A stretch of 31,578 nucleotides of DNA, taken from contig JALGUK010000004.1 in NCBI GenBank assembly GCA_029820875.1, forward strand, positions 1 through 31,578. Reading direction: 5' to 3'. The position numbers and the translations under genes are program-made. The notes below the pieces were generated by a model. The model ran no database searches. It saw only the letters and a list, made by a program, of their open reading frames with translations, and had not been told where the DNA came from. Position 1 is the stretch's first letter; the number at the start of each line of letters is the position of its first letter. Shown piece after piece: positions 25,466 through 31,578 of the stretch. The stretch comes from Candidatus Zipacnadia bacterium (GTDB lineage: Bacteria > Armatimonadota > UBA5377 > JALGUK01).

Positions 25466-26185
25466 TCAAAGCGGGCGCGCCTGGAGCATCCGTGCCGGAT
25501 TCGCCTCCACAAGAGCTTGCGCCGCCTCGGCACCCACGATTTTTCGCGCTGTCGCCAGCGCCTCCGAGAGCATTGGGGGCCGCTCTAAAACAGAGTGGGC
25601 ATCAGAGGCTATGAACGTGACCAGGCCCCGCCTCAACATTGTTCGTACGAACTTGAACGTGCGGCGGCCACTTCCTTCGACCAAACTTTCCGCGTTGATT
25701 TGCATTCTGCAACCGCGTTCGACGAGGTCCTCGACGATGCCTATGTCTTCAAGAATCCGCGCGTTCCGCTCGGGGTGTGCAAGAATGCACCGCACGCCCG
25801 TCACCTGTATTCGGAAAAGGATATCCGTAACGTTCATCGAGATGTCATGAAACGGCAGTTCCACAAGGACAAATGCACCTCGGTCCCCTATCGTCATCAG
25901 CTTTCCCTGGCGAAGTTTGTCAGGGACTCCTTCGCGCAGTTGTATCTCCATCGCCGGCACGATTTTCAAAGGGACTTGCATGTCGTCAAGTACGGTTTGT
26001 AGGTCATTTGCTGCGCGACGGATGGCATCGGCGGGGGCCTCATAGGCCCCCTCGTAGTTGTGAACCGTCGCCACCGCCGTCGTAACACCCTGCTGGACCA
26101 ACAGACGTGCCAGGGCCACCGATTCCTCCATGGTGCTCGGCCCGTCATCGAGGCCAGCAAGCAAGTGGACATGAACGTCAATCAT
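25466..26185 (-). CDS. CpsB/YwqE-type protein-tyrosine phosphatase (PHP fold)
   Basis: These manganese-dependent phosphatases remove phosphate from bacterial tyrosine kinases that control polysaccharide chain length. The 239-residue protein begins MIDVHVHLLAGLDDGPSTME, very close to the CpsB consensus, and has GxE in PAMEIQL, AHPERN and SDAH. The usual ATPHH reads ATVHN, so one His is replaced. ATG 26185 is preferred to GTG 26194, since family members start 'MIDIH' and GGTGAA lies 5 nt upstream. Its likely partner, the BY-kinase, is 1.7 kb away on the same strand, with the deacylase gene on the other strand in between. Confidence 0.93.
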   Translation of the reverse strand: MIDVHVHLLAGLDDGPSTMEESVALARLLVQQGVTTAVATVHNYEGAYEAPADAIRRAANDLQTVLDDMQVPLKIVPAMEIQLREGVPDKLRQGKLMTIGDRGAFVLVELPFHDISMNVTDILFRIQVTGVRCILAHPERNARILEDIGIVEDLVERGCRMQINAESLVEGSGRRTFKFVRTMLRRGLVTFIASDAHSVLERPPMLSEALATARKIVGAEAAQALVEANPARMLQARPL

Positions 26186-26201
26186 AAATTTCACCGGTTG
26201 A

Positions 26202-26210
26202 ATTATACCA
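26202..26210 (-). promoter_or_regulatory. Extended -10 promoter of the CpsB-type gene
   Basis: On the minus strand TGGTATAAT (26202-26210) is a TGn-extended perfect -10 box, with a poor -35. Transcription would begin near 26195, leaving a leader of only about 10 nt before ATG 26185. Confidence 0.6.
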
Positions 26211-26326
26211 CAATTCGATTAGCCCGTCTGCCGGAGCAATACACCCAACCAAACTCAAGAGGAGGAATTAAGCATCGCCTGGAACTATCCGGCACTTTGT
26301 TTCATTCGGCTGGGAGGTCAATACGT

Positions 26327-27832
26327 TTGTATGACATCGTGGTGCGGAATGCTTCGATTATAGACGGTAGCGGCGCCGAACCGTTCGTTGGGGACGTTGG
26401 AATCTGCGGCGATCGGATTGTTGCAGTAGGGCCTTGCCCCGGCGATACCCGCGAGACGCTTGATGCCAAAGGACTGGTGCTGGCGCCGGGTTTTATTGAC
26501 ATCCACAACCATGCCGACCATAGCGCAGCGGGTGGACTGCTCAAGCGTCCGGAGGCCTTCAACTTTATCGCGCAGGGCGTGACCACCATCATCGTCGGCA
26601 ACTGCGGCGGTTCGATACTACCCGTGGCCGAATATTTACACAACGTGCAACGTAAGGGCACAGCAGTCAATTTCGGAACGCTGGTTGGGCATGGCACCGT
26701 ACGCGCTACGTGCATGGGCAGGGCGGCTCGGGCACCGACATCTGCGGAGCTTGCCGCAATGAAAAAAGAGGTCCGACACGCGTTTTCCGAAGGGGCCTTC
26801 GGCCTATCGACGGGGCTTGTATACCTGCCTGGGGCACACGCGCAAACCGAGGAGATTATCGCATTAGCAAGGCAAGCTGCGTCTGCAGGCGGGATATATG
26901 CCAGCCATATTCGTAGTGAGGGGCAGAGGCTCTTTGACGCGATAGATGAGGCGCTGACCATTGGAGAGACGGCTGGCTTGCCGGTGGAGATTTCTCATGT
27001 GAAGTGTCTGGGGCGCTCAGTCTGGGGCAAGAGCACCGAAGTCATTGATGTTATCGAGCGTGCTGTTCACAGAGGTCTTGACGTCACATGCGACGCTTAT
27101 CCTTATACCGCCGCTTTCTCTACAATCGCCAACCTCATGACACCGCAAACGCTCGCTGACGTCTCCCAACACTACAACGGCCTCCCGCGGAGTCTTCGCA
27201 TTCAAGCATTGAGCGAAATTGAGGAAACATTAGACGACCTCGGCGGCCCGAGCGCAGCACTTCTCGCACAATGTGACTGGGATACCGGCCTGGAGGGAAG
27301 GCGCCTGGATGATATTGCCCGAAAGATGGCCCTCCCACCGGCCGAGGCTGCGCTCTCTATTGTCGTGCATTCCCGCTCTTCGTCAACGATATTCTTCGCG
27401 ATGGACGAGACGGATGTCTTCCAACTGGTATGCCATCCTCGTGTTATGATCGCCACAGACGCAGGCGTGCAAACATTTGGGCAAGGCGTTTGTCACCCTC
27501 GCAGCTACGGCACATTTCCACGAACGATTCAAACAATGGTTCGCGAGACCGGGCGTCTTTCACTGGGAGAAGCCATAAGAAAGATGACATCTGCGCCTGC
27601 TGACCGTCTTGGTATCAAAGACCGCGGGCGTATTGTTGAGGGAGCATTCGCCGACCTGGTACTGTTCGACCCGGCTGCAATCTCCGATGAGGCAACCTAC
27701 GAGACGCCACATGCAGTGCCTCGAGGGATTAAATGGGTCATGGTGAACGGCAAACTCGCATATCACCCCGAGCGAGGATGCGTTGCTTTGGCTGGCCGCG
27801 CTCTTCGCCACGCAGCTATCAAAGTTGCATAA
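26327..27832 (+). CDS. N-acyl-D-amino-acid deacylase / D-aminoacylase family
   Basis: The 501-residue protein of the amidohydrolase superfamily has FIDIHNHAD (His60 and His62), GNCGGS with Cys93 at the metal-bridging position typical of D-aminoacylases, YASHIRSEG, EISHVKCLG, DAYPYTA and the catalytic-site Asp in MIATDAG. It ends with ADLVLFDPAAISDEATYETP, as most family members do. It would free D-amino acids from N-acyl forms, or act on a related amide. TTG 26327 is chosen, with GGGAGG about 9 nt upstream. The frame is open far upstream to 26060, but that part overlaps the cpsB-type gene. It lies between that phosphatase and the BY-kinase, facing both convergently and divergently. Confidence 0.88.
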   Translation: MYDIVVRNASIIDGSGAEPFVGDVGICGDRIVAVGPCPGDTRETLDAKGLVLAPGFIDIHNHADHSAAGGLLKRPEAFNFIAQGVTTIIVGNCGGSILPVAEYLHNVQRKGTAVNFGTLVGHGTVRATCMGRAARAPTSAELAAMKKEVRHAFSEGAFGLSTGLVYLPGAHAQTEEIIALARQAASAGGIYASHIRSEGQRLFDAIDEALTIGETAGLPVEISHVKCLGRSVWGKSTEVIDVIERAVHRGLDVTCDAYPYTAAFSTIANLMTPQTLADVSQHYNGLPRSLRIQALSEIEETLDDLGGPSAALLAQCDWDTGLEGRRLDDIARKMALPPAEAALSIVVHSRSSSTIFFAMDETDVFQLVCHPRVMIATDAGVQTFGQGVCHPRSYGTFPRTIQTMVRETGRLSLGEAIRKMTSAPADRLGIKDRGRIVEGAFADLVLFDPAAISDEATYETPHAVPRGIKWVMVNGKLAYHPERGCVALAGRALRHAAIKVA

Positions 27833-27877
27833 GCCCGCCAGTGGGGACATTTCGCCGGGGGAAACGTGCTAACGCGC

Positions 27878-27895
27878 GCCTATTGATAGGTTTTT
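27878..27895 (+). terminator. Small stem followed by T-tract after the deacylase
   Basis: GCCTA-TTGA-TAGGT forms a 5-bp stem (one G-U) with a four-base loop, followed by TTTT. It lies 45 bp after the deacylase stop in the convergent gap with the BY-kinase. The stem is short, so support is weak. Confidence 0.35.
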
Positions 27896-27931
27896 GTGCA
27901 GTTAGAGGTGCGCAAAATCAACAAGGTGTGG

Positions 27932-30127
27932 CTATTCGGCTTGATTGTCTGCATGGCCCTTTGAATCTTCGACCGGTGGCGATGTCGGGGCACCAGTGTC
28001 CTCGTAATAATAGTAGTAGTAATAGTAGTCTCCTGCCTGGTACTTGCGTTTGTTGATAACCGCACCGATGATTCGACCACGCGCCCGCTGAATGACCCCG
28101 CACATGTCAGCGAAGACCGCCTTCGGCACCTTCCCGGCTTCTACGAGAAGAATAACACCGTCCACCCGCGCAGCAAGAACGGCTGCGTCTGTAAGCATCA
28201 TAGCAGGCGGTGAATCCAGTATGACATAGTCCGCCTTTTGTTTCATTTGTACGAGAAGCTCGGACATTTGGTCCGACGCGAGCAATTCAGCGGGATTGGG
28301 CGGTATCGCGCCGCTTGTCACAAGGCGGAGGGTGGGTAGTCTCTCCTTGTCAGGCGTCAACATCACCTCGTCAAGAGTCCTGTACCCCCCGAGCACCGCT
28401 GTCAGTCCGGGAGTGTCCCGTTCGCCAACATTAAAGTACGCGTAGAGGCGGGGACGTCGCAGGTCCGTATCTACAAGCAGAACTGTATGCCCGGCTTGTG
28501 CCATAACAATGGCGAGATTAGCCGCCGTAACCGACTTCCCCTCGCCCACACCAGCGCTGGTAATCAAAAGCGTTTGAACAGGCTCATCAGTCGTGACGAA
28601 CTTGATGTTAGAGCGAAGGGTACGGTAAGCCTCCCCTGCATGGGCGGCATAATGGCGCCCCTTATAGATGTCATTTGCGCTGGGCTCATCCTGCTGTATG
28701 ATCAGTCCGGCATATCCTTCGCGGCGAAATGGTATGATTCCAAGAACCGGAATGCCCGTCTCGCGGGTAATGTCATCGGCATCTCGAATAGCGGTGTCAG
28801 TAAACTCAAGCACCAGGACGACGCCGATCGCAATGATAACCCCCAGAACGAATGAAAACACCAACGTCGCACGGGGGCTTAAGCTTACATTGGCCCCCAT
28901 CGCAGGGCGGTCAACCACCCTCGCCGGACTCCTCTTGCTCGCTTGCTCCACCTCGACCTGCTTGAGACGCTGCAGGAGACTGCGATACGTTTCCCGCGCA
29001 ACCTCGAGTTCTTCTTCTAACATGCCTAACTCGAGTTGCTCCTTAGGAAGACGCTTCTTCCTCGCCAACTGGCGTTCAACGGCCTTATCCAGAGCGGCGA
29101 GGCGTGCACGGGCCCCCGCGGCCGCCACTTGTTCCTCGACAATCCTGGATTGCAGTTCCTGGAACAGAGGATTATCGCGAAGTGTCTCACGCTCCACCAT
29201 CGGGCTTTCGAACTTTTGAAGCGCGCTCTTGAGCGCATTCACGTCAGCTTGAAGGTTTACCACCATCGGGTGGTTAGACGTGTACTTACTGAGAGCCTCA
29301 ATCAAAGCAACTTGCTTTCTCGCTAACTCCCTCTGCAATTGATCGTACTCGGGATTGTCAACCAATGCCTTACTTGGAAGCATCGGTTTCTCGCGGGCCA
29401 GTCGCTGCCTCAGCGCAGCGGCGAGTGACTCGTGTTCCCGCGCGTTGGCGATGGCCTCGTCACGCGCCTGTTCGAACGTAGACAGCCCGGTAATGATATC
29501 CTGTGTTTCGGTCCGGGCATCAACTACACCGGAGCGCTCCTGATATTTCGCGAGAGTCCTCATCTTTGCGTCGAGCTCTTTGCGAGCGTTTTCCACTTGC
29601 TCCTGTAGGAACTGACGGGCGAGCGCTACTTCCTCGGTAGCGTTTTCCTTGCTGTACGCAACCAATCCCTCAGCCGCAGCCAGCGCGTATAGCTTCGCCT
29701 TGTTAGGGTCCTCCACAGTAGTAGATGAAATGATGACCAGGTCGGGCGGTTGGGTATTGACCGACAGGGTCCTTACTATCTCGTGCGGGGACACTCCAGG
29801 TATTGGTTCGTCACATTTTTCCGGATCGCGAAGCCATTGAGCCGCCTTCTCCGCCACCGCCGTGGTCGTGACGAGTCTGGCCTGCGTTTCCAACGATATC
29901 CTGGTGGGCATCCTCTGGTTCCCACTGCCCGGGCCCCAAAAGATCACCTGACTGGGCGTCGTTGCAACCATAACGGTGCTGGTGGCTTTGTACCTCTTCG
30001 GCGCAAATGTGCTGAACACCATGCCTGTGATGATGGCCGAAAGCACAATAAGGACGACTATCCCGCTGCGCTTTCGGATGATTCGGAAGTAATCGGTGAG
30101 GTCAAAAGGACGGGGTCTCGATTGCAT
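27932..30127 (-). CDS. BY-kinase / Wzc-type polysaccharide tyrosine autokinase
   Basis: The 731-residue protein has a Wzz-like N-terminus with a membrane helix at 22-44, a long periplasmic coiled-coil region (about 160-400), a second membrane helix at 422-442 and a cytoplasmic BY-kinase domain. The kinase has Walker A SAGVGEGKS (524-532), Walker A' VLLVDTDLRRPR (549-560) and Walker B YVILDSPP (634-641). The C-terminus carries eight consecutive tyrosines at 701-708, a probable autophosphorylation cluster, then a Pro-rich acidic tail. Such proteins set polysaccharide chain length and drive export. ATG 30127 follows a plausible promoter. The CpsB-type phosphatase nearby is the probable antagonist. 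No polymerase, flippase or outer-membrane exporter is in the window. Confidence 0.94.
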   Translation of the reverse strand: MQSRPRPFDLTDYFRIIRKRSGIVVLIVLSAIITGMVFSTFAPKRYKATSTVMVATTPSQVIFWGPGSGNQRMPTRISLETQARLVTTTAVAEKAAQWLRDPEKCDEPIPGVSPHEIVRTLSVNTQPPDLVIISSTTVEDPNKAKLYALAAAEGLVAYSKENATEEVALARQFLQEQVENARKELDAKMRTLAKYQERSGVVDARTETQDIITGLSTFEQARDEAIANAREHESLAAALRQRLAREKPMLPSKALVDNPEYDQLQRELARKQVALIEALSKYTSNHPMVVNLQADVNALKSALQKFESPMVERETLRDNPLFQELQSRIVEEQVAAAGARARLAALDKAVERQLARKKRLPKEQLELGMLEEELEVARETYRSLLQRLKQVEVEQASKRSPARVVDRPAMGANVSLSPRATLVFSFVLGVIIAIGVVLVLEFTDTAIRDADDITRETGIPVLGIIPFRREGYAGLIIQQDEPSANDIYKGRHYAAHAGEAYRTLRSNIKFVTTDEPVQTLLITSAGVGEGKSVTAANLAIVMAQAGHTVLLVDTDLRRPRLYAYFNVGERDTPGLTAVLGGYRTLDEVMLTPDKERLPTLRLVTSGAIPPNPAELLASDQMSELLVQMKQKADYVILDSPPAMMLTDAAVLAARVDGVILLVEAGKVPKAVFADMCGVIQRARGRIIGAVINKRKYQAGDYYYYYYYYEDTGAPTSPPVEDSKGHADNQAE

Positions 30128-30156
30128 CTGTTACATTATCCTCAAAATAGTATACA

Positions 30157-30186
30157 AGTATGGGCCGACTACGGTTTTTTTGTCAA
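30157..30186 (-). promoter_or_regulatory. Candidate promoter of the BY-kinase gene
   Basis: On the minus strand TTGACA (30181-30186) is perfect; CATACT (30157-30162) at 18 bp is a 4/6 -10 match. A better-looking TATACT lies 26 bp from the -35 box, which is too far. The rest of 30187-30406 shows no coding frame, and I recognise no clear promoter for the plus-strand RraA gene. Confidence 0.4.
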
Positions 30187-30406
30187 GCGTTGTTTTAATG
30201 CGGCTTGCTTGTGCCAGAAGCACTGGGAGTTTACGCCATAGAACCGACAATTCCTCCCTGCATGCAATGTTACCTTTCCATATCTCACATTCGGCACCAC
30301 GCCGTCAACAGAGGGATGTGCGGTCGTTCGAGCGAATTCGTACGTCGAAAGGCTTAGGCGCTGTGAAGTAATCAACATAAGTCATTCCAAATAGGGGGCG
30401 CGTCCA

Positions 30407-30997
30407 GTGGAGGACATTATTGAACGCTTTCTAAGGCTGGGTACATCACAAGTTAGTGATGCTATTCGCAACCTCGGCCATCGAAGCACTGTCATGGACC
30501 CCAAGATTAAGCCGGTCTGGAATGGCGCCAAAGCCATCGGACCGGCATTGACAGGTAGAGCGCCGTTCGGCACAACCTGTATCGATAACATGTTCGAGGT
30601 CGCCGAGCCGGGAGAGATGTTTGTGGTGGACGCGCAAGGGTACGAACAGAGCATCCACTTCGGCGAGATTTACTCCAACAAAGCCTCTAACATGGGGCTT
30701 GCCGGACTGGTCATAGACGGCGCAGTGCGCGATGTGGACGGTATCCAGGAGTGCGGCTTCCCGGTCTTTGCGCGTTCAATAACACCGTATTCCGGTGCGC
30801 TGCGCCAGTGGGACGAAATACGAGTGCCGATTACTTGCGGGGGAGTAGTGGTCATGTCGGGCGACCTCGTCTTCGGCGATGGAGATGGCGTAGTGGTCAT
30901 TCCTCAAGATATGATAGAACCGACCCTCGAAGAAGCCGAGAAGATTCATGAACATGAGCAGAAGCAGCTTGCTGAGCTGAAGGCCCGGCGCACATAA
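30407..30997 (+). CDS. RraA-family protein (aldolase/decarboxylase-like)
   Basis: The 196-residue protein belongs to the RraA / 4-hydroxy-4-methyl-2-oxoglutarate aldolase family. GLAGLVIDGAVRDVDGI holds the conserved Arg108-Asp109 pair that binds metal-pyruvate. GEIYSNKASN corresponds to the usual 'GE...a...G', and the end of the domain has DLVFGDGDGVVVIPQD. Members annotated as RNase E regulators are distinct only by a few residues. In this context a carbon-acid aldolase or decarboxylase is more likely than an RNase regulator, since no RNase E is seen. Start GTG 30407 has AGGGGGCG about 8 nt upstream. The truncated gene follows 21 bp later. Confidence 0.9.
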   Translation: MEDIIERFLRLGTSQVSDAIRNLGHRSTVMDPKIKPVWNGAKAIGPALTGRAPFGTTCIDNMFEVAEPGEMFVVDAQGYEQSIHFGEIYSNKASNMGLAGLVIDGAVRDVDGIQECGFPVFARSITPYSGALRQWDEIRVPITCGGVVVMSGDLVFGDGDGVVVIPQDMIEPTLEEAEKIHEHEQKQLAELKARRT

Positions 30998-31018
30998 CAC
31001 GTATAGGGACTGAGGCGA

Positions 31019-31578
31019 ATGTTGCTACGTGACGTTGGTTGGGTATGGGAAGGGCAGGGCGTGGACCCGGGAGTACCGCCCTCCATCTTCGGCGTCGGAG
31101 AAGGGTGCAACTTCTTCGGGCTGAGCAAGGCAACATTTCTCTTTCATCCAAACACCGAGATGGCCCTCCAGAAGATGAGCCACCTGGATGAGGTTGTCTG
31201 CGACATCATTAAATGGAAGTTCGTCTACACGGATGACGGAGGCTACAAGTGCGGGCGCGAGGGACGGCCCGGGACGATGCTCAGGGAGGCCCAAAAGCTC
31301 AATCGCCTCGCCCGAAGGTTTCCCAACATCACCGGCGCATACCTCGACGACTTCGCAGGCATCATCAAGAGCCACCCTGACGGCCCCGCGGAGTTGGCCC
31401 AGGTGCGAGCCGCTCTGACGGAGGGCCAGCCGGACTTGAAGCTGTGGACCGTCGTATATTCACACGAGCTGGACGCCGACTTCTGGACACCCTATCTGCC
31501 GCTGGTTGATGTGGTCAACCTGTGGGTCTGGGAAAACACCAAGGACCTCGTCAACCTCGACGAGTACGTGGACCGGGC
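31019..31578 (+). CDS. N-terminal part of an unrecognised cytoplasmic protein, cut by window edge
   Basis: ATG 31019 opens a frame of 186 codons that runs off the right edge. There is no signal peptide. It begins MLLRDVGWVWEGQGVDPGVP and contains NITGAYLDDFAGI and LWTVVYSHELDADFW, then VVNLWVWENTKDL. Alternating short strands and helices with late 'DDF' and 'W.W' motifs suggest a TIM-barrel, as in glycoside-hydrolase-like proteins, but I cannot name the family. It starts 21 bp after the RraA gene on the same strand and is probably co-transcribed, so it may process the same compound. Confidence 0.85.
   Translation, partial: MLLRDVGWVWEGQGVDPGVPPSIFGVGEGCNFFGLSKATFLFHPNTEMALQKMSHLDEVVCDIIKWKFVYTDDGGYKCGREGRPGTMLREAQKLNRLARRFPNITGAYLDDFAGIIKSHPDGPAELAQVRAALTEGQPDLKLWTVVYSHELDADFWTPYLPLVDVVNLWVWENTKDLVNLDEYVDR

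Overview
This is about 31.6 kb of moderately GC-rich DNA (roughly 56-58% by eye) from a diderm bacterium, mostly housekeeping and envelope genes, with no CRISPR array, insertion sequence or phage. Vegetative promoters are close to the TTGACA/TATAAT consensus. GTG and TTG starts are frequent. An MlaEFD operon whose MlaD ends in a predicted beta-barrel, plus a DUF39/NIL-ferredoxin/UPF0280 homocysteine cluster, points to a Terrabacteria-type diderm. Armatimonadota is my best guess, held at low confidence because no rRNA or marker phylogeny is available here.

Region 1 (1-5433, minus strand) reads rplI - dnaB - purD - purE - purF - a chorismate-enzyme-like gene cut by the window edge. It joins a ribosomal protein, the replicative helicase and purine synthesis. 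dnaB carries two lesions: a loss of about 9-10 codons just after Walker A, and an 11-nt-type frameshifting loss before Walker B. Region 2 (5507-8694) is the mlaE-mlaF-mlaD phospholipid transport operon. Its perfect consensus promoter lies back to back with one for a single-domain response regulator. Region 3 (8800-10802) holds that regulator, a small membrane protein and a cobalamin riboswitch controlling a btuF-like lipoprotein.

Region 4 (10915-15626) holds a decayed exported-protein gene and the guaA-hpt-rho operon, which has a leader of about 300 nt. Region 5 (15660-19227) is an operon of UPF0280, DUF39 and NIL-ferredoxin, predicted to make homocysteine by direct sulfur insertion, followed by an exported protein of unknown function. 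Region 6 (19345-23470) has an orphan sugar-binding lipoprotein, a PHP hydrolase, a second single-domain response regulator, tRNA-Ala(CGC), a TPR protein and D-aminoacyl-tRNA deacylase.

Region 7 (23480-31578) is a catabolic and exopolysaccharide region: a sialidase-like protein, an amidohydrolase, a CpsB-type tyrosine phosphatase, an N-acyl-D-amino-acid deacylase, a BY-kinase with eight consecutive tyrosines, an RraA-family protein and a truncated gene of unknown function. The phosphatase and kinase probably regulate polysaccharide export together, although the deacylase lies between them on the opposite strand. I found no plainly novel defence or mobile system. The most unusual items are the damaged dnaB, the barrel-tailed MlaD and the bacterial homocysteine operon.
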